DNA of 64,000 nucleotides. Origin: Microbacterium sp. (lineage in GTDB: Bacteria > Actinomycetota > Actinomycetes > Actinomycetales > Microbacteriaceae). The position numbers were made by a program, and so were the translations under genes. Each line of letters opens with the position of its first letter. Positions within the stretch are counted from its first letter, which is position 1. The notes under the pieces are model-generated. The model made no database searches. It was not told the DNA's origin and saw nothing but the letters and a program-made list of their open reading frames with translations. This document shows positions 52,136 through 60,405 of this stretch, piece by piece. Location of the stretch: assembly GCA_019510305.1 (NCBI GenBank), contig JAEKKN010000027.1:50200-114199 (forward strand). Reading direction: 5' to 3'.

Positions 52136-52188
52136 ATCTAGTCATTGACAAGTTCTCCATGGCGGGTCTAACTTGTCATTGACTAGAT
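52136..52188. promoter_or_regulatory. Double TetR operator overlapping the DoxX promoter
   Basis: ATCTAGTCATTGACAAGTT (52136-52154) and AACTTGTCATTGACTAGAT (52170-52188) are inverted copies with one central mismatch. Each contains its own dyad, GTCA-T-TGAC. The 34-base centre spacing is about three helical turns. TTGACA at 52145-52150 could be a -35 with TCTAAC at 52167-52172 as -10. Confidence 0.7.
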
Positions 52189-52198
52189 CGGAGACTCC

Positions 52199-52657
52199 AT
52201 GGCCCCCTTCCTCGCACTGGTGGCGGTGACGCTCACGTGCCGCCTGCTGGGCGCACTCGGTGTCGGCTACGTGCAGACCTGGCCCGACGCTCTCGCGGTC
52301 GGACTCGCCGCGATGTTCCTGCTGACCGCGAGCGCGCACTTCCTGCAGCCGCGGCGCGACGGCCTCATCGCCATCGTGCCGACCCGGCTGCCCCAGCCCG
52401 GCCTGATCATCACGGCCACCGGCATCCTCGAGATCCTCGGTGCGGTCGGCCTGCTGATCCCCGGCACAGCGGCGCCCGGCATCCGGACGGCTGCGGCAGT
52501 CTGCCTCGCCGCGCTCATGATCGCGATGTTCCCCGCCAACGTGCGCGCAGCGACCGGACAGCGGCATCCCGCGGCGCCGCACACGCCGCTCGTGCCCCGC
52601 ACGCTGCTGCAGATCGCGTTCATCGCGAGCGCCGTGTTCGTCGCCGTCGCCGCCTGA
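52199..52657 (+). CDS. DoxX-family membrane protein
   Basis: A 152-aa protein with four hydrophobic helices: the N-terminal APFLALVAVTLTCRLLGALG, then AVGLAAMFLLTASAHFLQP with the conserved His of the family, GILEILGAVGLLIPG, and the C-terminal LLQIAFIASAVFVAVAA. DoxX-like proteins are small quinone- or thiol-associated membrane proteins, often induced by TetR- or redox-type regulators. GGAG precedes the ATG by five bases. Regulated by the divergent TetR through the palindromic pair. Confidence 0.86.
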   Translation: MAPFLALVAVTLTCRLLGALGVGYVQTWPDALAVGLAAMFLLTASAHFLQPRRDGLIAIVPTRLPQPGLIITATGILEILGAVGLLIPGTAAPGIRTAAAVCLAALMIAMFPANVRAATGQRHPAAPHTPLVPRTLLQIAFIASAVFVAVAA

Positions 52658-52682
52658 GCGGCGACGCGACGCGACGTTCTGC

Positions 52683-53684
52683 TCAGCGAGCAGCGGGGGC
52701 GGACGCCGTGAACACGATGCGGCCACCGACACGCGCGGCGAAGCATCCGGGCAGCCCGATGGGCCCCTGACCGGACCAGTCCGTGACGAGTCGCGCGACC
52801 TCGAGCGTCTGCAGACGGGTCAGACTCGCTCCGAACTCGCTGCCGACGACGAGGCGGATGATGCGGTTGCGCAACGCCGCCGGGTTCGCCGCGAGCGCTG
52901 CGACGCTCACCGAGATTCCCGCCTCGGCGTGCTCGACGATGTCCTCGATCGTCTCGTGGATCATCTCATCGAACGCCTCTGCGTCTTCGCGCAGCTGCTC
53001 GGCTGTGCGCGCGAGCGCCTCTGCGATGCCCGGTCCGAGTTCGGCCTCGAGCACGGGCAGCACGCGTTCGCGGACGCGCACGCGAGCGAAGCGGTCGTCG
53101 ACGTTGTGCGGGTCGTCCCAGAATTCCAGATCGGATGCCGCACAGAACGCCCGCGTCGCCTCGCGTCGCACGCCGAGAAGAGGGCGCAGCCAGCGGATGC
53201 CGTCGTCGTCATCGCGCACAGGCGCCATGCCCTGCAGGCTCGCCGCTCCGGAGCCTCGCGCGAGACCGAGCAGCACGGTCTCAGCCTGATCGTCGAGGGT
53301 GTGGCCCAGCAGCACCGCGGCCGCGCGGGTATCGAGGGCGGCGTCTCGCAGCACCCCGTAGCGCGCCTCACGGGCGGCGTTCTCCGGACCGCCTTCGCCT
53401 CCGACCGCGACCTTCACGATCAGCGGATCGATGCCGAGACCGGCTGCGATCTGACCGGCGCGCACGGCGACGCCATCCGACCCCTCCTGCAGTGCATGAT
53501 CGACCGTCACCGATGCGACGCGCAGACCCCGCTTCGGGGCCTCGAAGGCGACGGCTGCGGCGAGTGCGAGCGAGTCGGCACCGCCCGACAGCGCGACGAT
53601 CACAGTCGCCCCCTCGGGGAGGTCGGCGAGCGAGGTGCGAACGGCGAGGCGGATCTCTGCGATGGCGGGTGAGAGCGACGGCAC
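52683..53684 (-). CDS. tilS: tRNA(Ile)-lysidine synthetase
   Basis: A 333-aa N-type ATP pyrophosphatase that modifies C34 of tRNA-Ile(CAU) to lysidine. The PP-loop VALSGGADSLALAAAV (residues about 30-45), LLGHTLDDQAETVLLGLARG and FWDDPHN motifs are intact. The C-terminal domain is short, as in other actinobacterial TilS proteins. It is usually immediately upstream of hpt and ftsH; here the pair is split by about 2.8 kb. Essential in most bacteria. Confidence 0.93.
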   Translation of the reverse strand: MPSLSPAIAEIRLAVRTSLADLPEGATVIVALSGGADSLALAAAVAFEAPKRGLRVASVTVDHALQEGSDGVAVRAGQIAAGLGIDPLIVKVAVGGEGGPENAAREARYGVLRDAALDTRAAAVLLGHTLDDQAETVLLGLARGSGAASLQGMAPVRDDDDGIRWLRPLLGVRREATRAFCAASDLEFWDDPHNVDDRFARVRVRERVLPVLEAELGPGIAEALARTAEQLREDAEAFDEMIHETIEDIVEHAEAGISVSVAALAANPAALRNRIIRLVVGSEFGASLTRLQTLEVARLVTDWSGQGPIGLPGCFAARVGGRIVFTASAPAAR

Positions 53685-53760
53685 CCCTCAACGGTAGATC
53701 ACACGCCCGCCCCCGCGCGCCCGGCTCAGCCGGAGTTCGCGCGGACACTAGTCTGGCGCC

Positions 53761-54399
53761 GTGACAGATCGCACCAGCACCCAGTCGTATCGAACCGAGC
53801 GGTTCAAGGCCTTCGTCGACGCGGTCGTCGCGATCGCGATGACGCTGCTGATCCTGCCCCTCATGGAGTCGGTGTCCGACGCAGGGGCGGCGAAGCTGAC
53901 CACCTTCGAGTTCCTCGCAGAGCACACCGGTCAGCTGATGAGCTTCCTGCTGAGCTTCTTCCTCATCGCGAACTTCTGGATGGGCCACCATCGGCAGTAC
54001 GACGAAGTCACCGCGATCACCCGGCCGCTGCTGCTGTGCAACGTGCTCTGGATGGCGACGATCGTCTGGCTGCCCGTCCCCACGGCCATGCTCGGGCAGA
54101 TGGACACCGACCCCCTCCAGCAGGTGGTCTACATCGGCACGCTGATCCTCACGTCCGTGGCGACGCTCATCGCGCGGGCGTATCTGCTGCGGCATCCCGA
54201 ATTGACCACGGCCTCCGCCGACCGCATCCGCCACGGCGCGGCCGCCGACGTGGCGACGATCGTGCTGTTCGCGATCGCCCTCGGCCTGGGCATCGCGATC
54301 GGCCCGGTGGGGTACTTCGCATTGCTGCTGCTGCTGTTCACCGGCCCGCTGGCACGGTTGGTCCTGCGCCTGTGGCGCCGGCAGGCTGATGTCGGGTAA
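53761..54399 (+). CDS. TMEM175-family (DUF1211) potassium-channel-like protein
   Basis: A 212-aa membrane protein with the TMEM175 signature in its first helix, RFKAFVDAVVAIAMTLLILP, where the canonical FSD triad is FVD. Six helices are visible, including MSFLLSFFLIANFWMGHHRQ, LLLCNVLWMATIVWLPVPT and VATIVLFAIALGLGIAIG. The family forms K+-selective channels whose first-helix hydrophobic residues line the pore. The GTG start at 53761 follows the tilS promoter region divergently. The physiological role here is unproven. Confidence 0.87.
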   Translation: MTDRTSTQSYRTERFKAFVDAVVAIAMTLLILPLMESVSDAGAAKLTTFEFLAEHTGQLMSFLLSFFLIANFWMGHHRQYDEVTAITRPLLLCNVLWMATIVWLPVPTAMLGQMDTDPLQQVVYIGTLILTSVATLIARAYLLRHPELTTASADRIRHGAAADVATIVLFAIALGLGIAIGPVGYFALLLLLFTGPLARLVLRLWRRQADVG

Positions 54400-54450
54400 G
54401 ACCGGCGACAGATCACGCACGGTTGCTTCCGCGCCCGGGAACCGGCGGAA

Positions 54451-55242
54451 TCAGCGTGCCGACCAGCCGCCGTCCATCGTGTAGCTGGCCCCCGTCACCA
54501 TGGCCGCCTCATCGCTCGCCAGCCAGGCGACCAGCGAGGCCACCTCCTCCGGCTCGATCAGTCGCTTGATGGCGCTCTCGGTGAGCATGATCTTCGCCAG
54601 CACGTCGGCCTCGGGGATGCCGTGCACCCGCGCCTGGTCCGTCAGCTGCTTCTCGACCAGGGGTGTGCGCACGTAGCCGGGGTTCACGCAGTTGCTGGTG
54701 ACTCCGTGCGACCCGCCCTCGAGGGCGGTGACCTTCGACAACCCCTCGAGTCCGTGCTTCGCGGCGACGTAGGCCGCCTTGAATGGCGAGGCCCGCAGGC
54801 CGTGCACAGAGGAGACGTTCACGATCCGGCCGAAACCGCGCGCGTACATCCCCGGCAGCGCGGCTCTGATCAGCAGGAACGGCGCCTCCAGCATGAGCGT
54901 CATGATCTGCCGGAACTGCGCGGGGTCGAAGTCCTCGATCGGACTGACGTGCTGGATGCCCGCGTTGTTCACGAGGATGTCCGCTTCGGCGAGCGCCTCA
55001 GCCAGCCGGTCATCGGCCACGGATGCCGGGTCGAGGAGGTCGATGGTCCACGCCGTACCTCCCACCTCCGCCGCCGCGGCCTCGCAGGCGTCTCTGTCTC
55101 TGTCGGCGACGACGACGTGCGCGCCGCGGCCGGCCAGCGCCCGGACGACCGCCAAGCCGATGCCGCTCGCGCCGCCCGTCACCACGGCGCGACGGCCTGA
55201 CAGGGCTGCGGCGTCCGTCGTCGGTGCGTGCAGGTCGATCAT
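54451..55242 (-). CDS. 3-hydroxybutyrate dehydrogenase (SDR family)
   Basis: A 263-aa NAD-dependent dehydrogenase with TGGASGIGLAVVRALA, NNAGIQHVSPIEDF and YVAAKHGLEGLSK (Tyr/Lys). The C-terminal VNPGYVRTPLVEKQL and VTGASYTMDGGW segments, with GIPEADVLAKIML between, identify the 3-hydroxybutyrate dehydrogenase group. It oxidises 3-hydroxybutyrate to acetoacetate. It lies 48 bases downstream of an MHS-family transporter on the same strand, implying uptake plus first oxidation of a short hydroxy-acid. Confidence 0.88.
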   Translation of the reverse strand: MIDLHAPTTDAAALSGRRAVVTGGASGIGLAVVRALAGRGAHVVVADRDRDACEAAAAEVGGTAWTIDLLDPASVADDRLAEALAEADILVNNAGIQHVSPIEDFDPAQFRQIMTLMLEAPFLLIRAALPGMYARGFGRIVNVSSVHGLRASPFKAAYVAAKHGLEGLSKVTALEGGSHGVTSNCVNPGYVRTPLVEKQLTDQARVHGIPEADVLAKIMLTESAIKRLIEPEEVASLVAWLASDEAAMVTGASYTMDGGWSAR

Positions 55243-55290
55243 GAGGTCTCCTCGGGAGGGGCGGGGATGGATGCCGGGCGGGGCGGTCGC

Positions 55291-56661
55291 TCAGCCGCCG
55301 ACCCGCGCCGTGGTGAGGCCGTGGCGGCGGGCGTCGGCATCGTCGATGTCGTGCAGGGAGACTCCTCGCGTCTCCTTCAACGTGATCACCGCGACGGCGG
55401 TGACGGCGCAGGCCAGAGCGACGTATACGGCCACCGGGAAGCCGGAACCGTACTGCTGCAGCAGCGCGGTCGCGATGATGGGCGCCAGGGAGCCGGCGAT
55501 GATCGAGGTGACCTGATAGCCGAGCGAGACGCCCGAGTAGCGCATGCGGGTCGGGAACATCTCGGCCATGATCGCCGGCTGGCCCGCGTACATCAGAGCG
55601 TGGAAGCACAGTCCGATCGTGACGGCGGCGATGATGACGATCGGGTTCTCCGTGTCGAACATCGGGAAGGCGAAGAACGCCCAGCTGGCTCCGAGCACGG
55701 CGCCGGCGAGGTAGACCGGCTTGCGCCCGACGGCATCCGACAGCCGGCCCACCTGCGGGATCACGAGGAAGTGGACGGCGTGCGCGACCAGCAGTGCGAG
55801 CAGCAGCTGGCTCGTGTCGTAGGAGTGCACGGTCTTCAGGTAGACGATCGAGAACGACACGATGATGTAGTACAGGATGTTCTCCGCGAAGCGGAGCCCC
55901 ATCGCGCCGAGGATGCCCTTCGGGTACTTGCGCACGACCTCCAGCACGCCGTAGCTGACGGCCTTCTCGGCCTCGACCTGCGCACGGGCCTCGAGGAAGA
56001 TCGGAGCCTCGCTCACGTGGGTGCGGATGTAGTAGCCGATGATGACCACGATCGCGGAGACCCAGAACGCGACGCGCCACCCCCAGCCCAGGAACTGGTC
56101 GGACGGCAGTATCCACGACATGCCGAGAAGAACGAGCGTGGCGAGCAGGTTCCCGACGGGCACGGCCGCCTGCGGCCAGCTCGACCAGAACCCGCGGGAC
56201 TTCGACGGGCTGTGCTCAGCGACCAGCAGCACGGCGCCGCCCCACTCCCCGCCGACGGCGAAGCCCTGGACGAAGCGGAGGAGCACGAGCAGCGCCGGCG
56301 CCCAGTATCCGATCGCGGTGAAGCCCGGAAGGCACCCCATCAGGAACGTGGCGACCCCGACGAGGATGATGGTGATCTGCAGCGTGTGCTTGCGGCCCAG
56401 CTTGTCGCCGATCTGGCCGAAGACGATGCCGCCGAGCGGGCGCGCGATGAAGCCCACGGCGTAGGTGAGGAAGGCGGCGATGATGCCGTCGAGCTCGGTG
56501 CCGGCATTCGGGAAGAAATAGCTGCCGAAGACGAGCGAGGCCGCAGTGGCGTAGAGGAAGAACTCGTACCACTCGACCACCGTGCCGACCATCGAGGCCG
56601 CCACGATCTTCTTCAGCCCGGACGTCTCGGTCTCGGGCTTCACCTGCCTGCTGACGCTCAT
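55291..56661 (-). CDS. MFS transporter, metabolite:H+ symporter (MHS) family
   Basis: A 456-aa twelve-helix symporter. The opening KKIVAASMVGTVVEWYEFFL and ARPLGGIVFGQIGDKLGRK are diagnostic for the MHS subfamily (shikimate, alpha-ketoglutarate, proline/betaine-type carriers); RFVQGFAVGGEWGGAVLL confirms it. With the adjacent 3-hydroxybutyrate dehydrogenase and a divergent LysR gene, the likely substrate is 3-hydroxybutyrate or a similar carboxylate (inference). ATG 56661 follows GAAGGAG; the frame up to 57813 is antisense to the LysR gene. Confidence 0.9.
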   Translation of the reverse strand: MSVSRQVKPETETSGLKKIVAASMVGTVVEWYEFFLYATAASLVFGSYFFPNAGTELDGIIAAFLTYAVGFIARPLGGIVFGQIGDKLGRKHTLQITIILVGVATFLMGCLPGFTAIGYWAPALLVLLRFVQGFAVGGEWGGAVLLVAEHSPSKSRGFWSSWPQAAVPVGNLLATLVLLGMSWILPSDQFLGWGWRVAFWVSAIVVIIGYYIRTHVSEAPIFLEARAQVEAEKAVSYGVLEVVRKYPKGILGAMGLRFAENILYYIIVSFSIVYLKTVHSYDTSQLLLALLVAHAVHFLVIPQVGRLSDAVGRKPVYLAGAVLGASWAFFAFPMFDTENPIVIIAAVTIGLCFHALMYAGQPAIMAEMFPTRMRYSGVSLGYQVTSIIAGSLAPIIATALLQQYGSGFPVAVYVALACAVTAVAVITLKETRGVSLHDIDDADARRHGLTTARVGG

Positions 56662-56805
56662 CAGTGCACTCCTTCGTGTTCTGGTTCGTTCCGGGTTCCG
56701 GCCCTGAGCCGACATCGCGCTCGGTGAGGCCTGAGCCAGTATGGGCATCCGCGCACCTGTGCAACAATGACCAGTCCAGCAGATGATGAGTGCAGAATTG
56801 CAGAT

Positions 56806-57774
56806 ATGACCCCTATCGCTGGCTCGTCCGCCCCGAACCCGCACGATCTCCTCATCCTGCTCGCGGTCGCGCGAACGGGCAGGTTCACGACAGCCGGCGA
56901 GAGCCTCGGTCTGAACCACACCACCGTCTCGCGGCGGATCGCGGCGCTCGACGCCGACCTCGGGGGACGCACGCTGGCGCGTACCGCGGGCGGCTGGGAG
57001 CTCACCGAACTGGGCCGTCGCGCGATGCGCGCCGCGGAGGACGTGGAGACCGCGGTGGGCGCGATCCACGGGAGCGAAGAGCCGAGCGATCAGGTCAGCG
57101 GCGTCGTGCGCATCTCGGCGACCGACGGATTCAGCGCCTTCGTGATCGCTCCCGCCGTCGCGCAGCTGCGGCGACGGCATCCGAAGCTCAGCGTCGAGAT
57201 CGTGAACGTGACCCGCCGTGCCCTGCAGCATCGTTCGGGTCTCGACCTCGAGGTCGTCGTCGGACAGCCCCAGGTGCACCGGGCGGAGGCGATCCGACTG
57301 GGCGACTACACCCTCGGCATGTACGCGTCTCGCGACTATCTCGACGAGTTCGGCGCGCCCACGGGGATCGCCGAGCTGAGCGCGCATCCGCTCGTGTACT
57401 TCGTGGACTCGATGCTGCAGGTCGACGATCTCGACGCGCCTCGGCGGCTGGTGCCAGGGATGCTCGACTCGCTCAGCTCCACGAACGTGTTCGTGCACGT
57501 CGAGGCGACCCGCGCGGGCGCCGGGATCGGATTCCTGCCGTGCTTCCTCGCGGACCGGCATGCGGATCTCGTGCGACTGCTCCCCGAGGAGTTCGCCGAG
57601 CGCCTGCCGTATTGGATGGTGCTGCGCCCGGATTCCCTGCGTCAGCCCGCCGTGGCCGCGGTTGCGGACGCACTGCGACGGCGCACCGCCGCCGTGCAGG
57701 ACGCCCTGCGGGGAATCGAGCCGCGCGGAGGCGCCCGGCTGGACGACTCGGGCACTGCCTCGCCGCCCGAGTAG
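56806..57774 (+). CDS. LysR-family transcriptional regulator
   Basis: A 322-aa regulator with the N-terminal winged helix (ARTGRFTTAGESLGLNHTTV, SRRIAALDADLGGRTLAR) and a substrate-binding domain (VSGVVRISATDGFSAFVIAP). Divergent from the MHS transporter-dehydrogenase pair, which it probably activates. The start is uncertain: ATG 56806 gives a normal 11-residue lead to the HTH, while ATG 56767 adds 13 residues; neither has a clear Shine-Dalgarno. A TGCA-N4-TGCA element lies just upstream of 56806. Confidence 0.86.
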   Translation: MTPIAGSSAPNPHDLLILLAVARTGRFTTAGESLGLNHTTVSRRIAALDADLGGRTLARTAGGWELTELGRRAMRAAEDVETAVGAIHGSEEPSDQVSGVVRISATDGFSAFVIAPAVAQLRRRHPKLSVEIVNVTRRALQHRSGLDLEVVVGQPQVHRAEAIRLGDYTLGMYASRDYLDEFGAPTGIAELSAHPLVYFVDSMLQVDDLDAPRRLVPGMLDSLSSTNVFVHVEATRAGAGIGFLPCFLADRHADLVRLLPEEFAERLPYWMVLRPDSLRQPAVAAVADALRRRTAAVQDALRGIEPRGGARLDDSGTASPPE

Positions 57775-57834
57775 GCTGGTCGGCGGCATCCGACCGAAGT
57801 TTTCGGCATCCATCCGATATCAAGGAGCACACGC

Positions 57835-58326
57835 ATGGGCGCACACGACGCCGTCATCGAGATCCCGCGCGGCAGCCGCGTGAAGTACGAGGTCGACCAC
57901 GAGACCGGACGAGTGCACCTCGACCGCGTTCTCTACACGACCTTCGGCTACCCGGCCGACTACGGCTACTTCGACAACACGCTCGGCGAGGACGGCGACC
58001 CGCTCGACGTGCTCGTGCTCCTCGACCAGGCCATCTACCCCGGCGTCGTCGTCGAGGTGCGCCCGGTCGCCGTTCTGAAGATGAGTGACGAGGCCGGCGG
58101 AGACGACAAGCTCGTGGCCGTCCTGTCGAAGGACCCGCGGTGGGCCCACATCCAGGACATCGGCGATGTCGCCGAGTACACGAAGAAGGAGATCGAGCAC
58201 TTCTTCGAGCACTACAAGGACCTCGAGCCTAACAAGTGGGTCAAGGTCGACGCGTGGGGCGACGCCGCCGAGGCGCAGCGCATCCTCGACGAGGCGATCG
58301 TCCGCTTCCAGGAGCAGGGTCACTGA
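57835..58326 (+). CDS. ppa: Inorganic diphosphatase
   Basis: A 163-aa family I soluble pyrophosphatase. Active-site signature GEDGDPLDVLVL carries the metal-binding aspartates, preceded by VDHETGRVHLDRVLYTTFGY and YPADYGYF and followed by HFFEHYKDLEPNKWVKV. It drives biosynthesis by hydrolysing PPi in the cytoplasm. A strong AAGGAG Shine-Dalgarno precedes the ATG, and a terminator lies 23 bases after the stop. Confidence 0.96.
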   Translation: MGAHDAVIEIPRGSRVKYEVDHETGRVHLDRVLYTTFGYPADYGYFDNTLGEDGDPLDVLVLLDQAIYPGVVVEVRPVAVLKMSDEAGGDDKLVAVLSKDPRWAHIQDIGDVAEYTKKEIEHFFEHYKDLEPNKWVKVDAWGDAAEAQRILDEAIVRFQEQGH

Positions 58327-58349
58327 CGTCATCCGTCACTGACGACGAA

Positions 58350-58376
58350 TCCCCCGGTCGCATCGCGGCCGGGGGA
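58350..58376 (+). terminator. Terminator after ppa
   Basis: TCCCCCGGTCGC, loop ATC, GCGGCCGGGGGA (one G-T wobble), followed by TCCTCTTCG. It may also serve the convergent M23 peptidase gene ending at 58411. Confidence 0.75.
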
Positions 58377-58410
58377 TCCTCTTCGTTCGGGGGCTCTGAC
58401 GAGCGGATGC

Positions 58411-59784
58411 TCAGACCGAGATGCCTCGCGCCGCGAGGAAGTCGATCGGGTTCGTCGTCTTGCCGTTGATGTAGACCTCGAAGTGCAGGTGGCAGCCGTT
58501 GGACGACCCGGTCGTTCCGGCGTATGCGATGACCTGACCGGCACTCACCGACTGGCCGTTGCTCACCGCGAAGCCGCCAGGGCGGATGTGCCCGTACCCG
58601 GTGCCCACGCCACCGCCGTGATCGATCTTGATGTAGTTGCCGTAGCCGGAGTGCAGGCTTCCGTTGATGCCTGCATACACGACGCGGCCCGAATTCGCGG
58701 CGTAGATCGCCGCCCCGCAGCCGTTGGCGAGGTCGACGCCGTAGTGGAAGGTGGAGCACCCGCTGCACGGGGCCGGGCGAGGGCCGTAGCCGGAGCTCCG
58801 ATGGCCGCCCTGCGGGCGCACCCACCCGTCGCGTCCGACTGTGCCGCCTCCGCCACCGCCGCCTCCGCCACCGTTGTTCGCTGCGGCGGCAGCAGCGGCA
58901 GCAGCCTCGGCTGCCCTGCGCTGCTCTTCGGCGACGCGCACGCCCTCTCGGTAGCCGGCGACCGTGGTCGCTGTGGCATCCTTCAGGGCGGCGAGCTGGG
59001 CCTGCATGGTGGCGAGGTTGGCGGTCTGCTCGGCGAGAGCAGCCTGCGCCGCATCCGCGGCAGCCTGCGCCTCGATCATCTTCTGCTCGGCGATCTTCTG
59101 CAGACGGTCGCGTTCGGTCTTGGCGACGACGGCCTGATCGCTCAGCGACTGCGCGGCGTCGCGCGAGGCGGTGGCCGTGTCGTAGATCTTCTGCGTATAC
59201 GCGTAGACCTTGTCCATCGTGCCGAGACGCGAGAGCAGTTCGTCGGCGTTCTCGGATGAGCCCGAGAAGAACAGTTCGAGAGAGGCGTCGTCGCCACCGT
59301 CACGGTAGAGCTGAGTGGCGACCTGTGCGGCTTTGCGCTCGGCCTCGTCAGCAGTCGCCGCCTGGACGTCGGCCTTGGACTGCAGCATGTCGGCCCTGGC
59401 CGCGGCGTCGAAGAACGCCTGCTGCGCCTCGTAGAACGCCTGACCGGCCGCTTCCGATGCGGCCTGCGTCTCGGCGACCTTCTGGGTCAGACTGTCGATG
59501 AGGCCCTGAATGCGAGTGACCTCGGAGGCCTTGGCCGACTCGTTGGCCATGGCGTTCTGCACGTCATCCCAGCTGGGGTACGACGCGGCGTATGCGGCGG
59601 AGACCCCGCTCGTCACGCCGAAAGCGCTGAGGGCCACGGCACTGAGCGCGCCGAGACCGAGGGCGTGACGGCGGCTGAGCGAACCGTTCTTCCAGAAGGC
59701 GCGACTCTCAGCAGGAGTGGGTGCGCATCCGCAGTCTTCGGATGCCGCCTCCGCACTCTCTGCGATGGATGACTTGTCGTTCAC
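58411..59784 (-). CDS. Secreted M23-family peptidoglycan endopeptidase with coiled coil
   Basis: A 457-aa protein. It has a 40-residue N-terminal lead containing a CGC triplet, then a twin-arginine-like signal (LSRRHALGLGALSAVALSAF) ending near AAYAAS. A long coiled-coil region (about 90-290, many Ala/Gln/Glu heptads) resembles EnvC/NlpD-type regulators, and a Gly-rich linker follows. The C-terminal LytM domain has zinc motifs HYGVDLANG and HLHFEVYING. It likely cleaves or regulates cleavage of cell-wall cross-links during division. The GTG at 59784 is favoured by GGAAGGGG just upstream; ATG 59811 would add nine residues but lacks a Shine-Dalgarno. Confidence 0.88.
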   Translation of the reverse strand: MNDKSSIAESAEAASEDCGCAPTPAESRAFWKNGSLSRRHALGLGALSAVALSAFGVTSGVSAAYAASYPSWDDVQNAMANESAKASEVTRIQGLIDSLTQKVAETQAASEAAGQAFYEAQQAFFDAAARADMLQSKADVQAATADEAERKAAQVATQLYRDGGDDASLELFFSGSSENADELLSRLGTMDKVYAYTQKIYDTATASRDAAQSLSDQAVVAKTERDRLQKIAEQKMIEAQAAADAAQAALAEQTANLATMQAQLAALKDATATTVAGYREGVRVAEEQRRAAEAAAAAAAAANNGGGGGGGGGGTVGRDGWVRPQGGHRSSGYGPRPAPCSGCSTFHYGVDLANGCGAAIYAANSGRVVYAGINGSLHSGYGNYIKIDHGGGVGTGYGHIRPGGFAVSNGQSVSAGQVIAYAGTTGSSNGCHLHFEVYINGKTTNPIDFLAARGISV

Positions 59785-59994
59785 ACGGCCCCTTCCGCCG
59801 GTTTCACTCATGCCACACTAACAACAACTTTCACATCCGCAACAGGCTCTGCGATGCATCCGTGGGCACGGTGAACAGCACCCATGGTCCTCCGAAACAC
59901 GCCCGGGCGTAAGCAGACTCGCCCTCGATTCGCGATTTGGTCAAAACATCCCTTATGCTTGAGCGTCGGCAAGGAAGTCCCCCGGGACTGACTC

Positions 59995-60067
59995 GGCCCC
60001 ATCGTTTAGCGGCCTAGGACGCCGCCCTTTCACGGCGGTAGCACGGGTTCGAATCCCGTTGGGGTCA
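59995..60067 (+). tRNA. tRNA-Glu(TTC)
   Basis: A 73-base tRNA. Acceptor GGCCCCA pairs with TGGGGTC (one G-T wobble) with discriminator A. The anticodon loop is CTTTCAC and the T-loop TTCGAAT. First of three tandem tRNA genes. No CCA encoded. Confidence 0.95.
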
Positions 60068-60096
60068 CTCCATCCGATACAATTGAAAACAAGTAT

Positions 60097-60170
60097 GGCC
60101 CTGTAGCGCAGTTGGTTAGCGTGCCGCCCTGTCACGGCGGAGGTCGCGGGTTCAAGTCCCGTCAGGGTCG
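60097..60170 (+). tRNA. tRNA-Asp(GTC)
   Basis: A 74-base tRNA. Acceptor GGCCCTG pairs with CAGGGTC (one G-T wobble), discriminator G. The anticodon loop is CTGTCAC, T-loop TTCAAGT. It lies 29 bases after tRNA-Glu, probably the same transcript. Confidence 0.95.
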
Positions 60171-60238
60171 CTCTGAGCGATGGGTCCTTTTTTCGGAGAG
60201 GGCCTTTCGTCTAGATGCGGCAGGTTCGCCGGTCGCAC

Positions 60239-60311
60239 GGCTCTGTAGCTCAGTTGGTAGAGCGCACGACTGAAAATCGTGAGGTCACGGGATCGACGCC
60301 CGTCGGAGCCA
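60239..60311 (+). tRNA. tRNA-Phe(GAA)
   Basis: A 73-base tRNA. Acceptor GGCTCTG pairs with CGGAGCC (one T-G pair), discriminator A. The anticodon loop is CTGAAAA. The T-loop reads ATCGACG, with A rather than T at position 54, an uncommon variant. It is the last tRNA of the cluster and is followed by a terminator. Confidence 0.93.
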
Positions 60312-60338
60312 CACGGACCGTCGTTACAACGGTCCCAG

Positions 60339-60372
60339 AAACCCTCGCCTAGCTTCTACATGGCGGGGGTTT
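60339..60372 (+). terminator. Terminator of the tRNA cluster
   Basis: AAACCCTCGCC (60339-60349) pairs with GGCGGGGGTTT (60362-60372), one G-T pair, and is followed by a further T and GCTTT. It ends the tRNA-Glu-Asp-Phe transcript. Confidence 0.75.
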
Positions 60373-60405
60373 TGCTTTGCCCTGGCGAGACCCGGTCGCC
60401 TCCCC

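Noticed and set aside
55228-56727. A 499-codon plus-strand frame opposite the MHS transporter
   Set aside because: Charged low-complexity sequence without transmembrane or domain features; shadow of the transporter gene.
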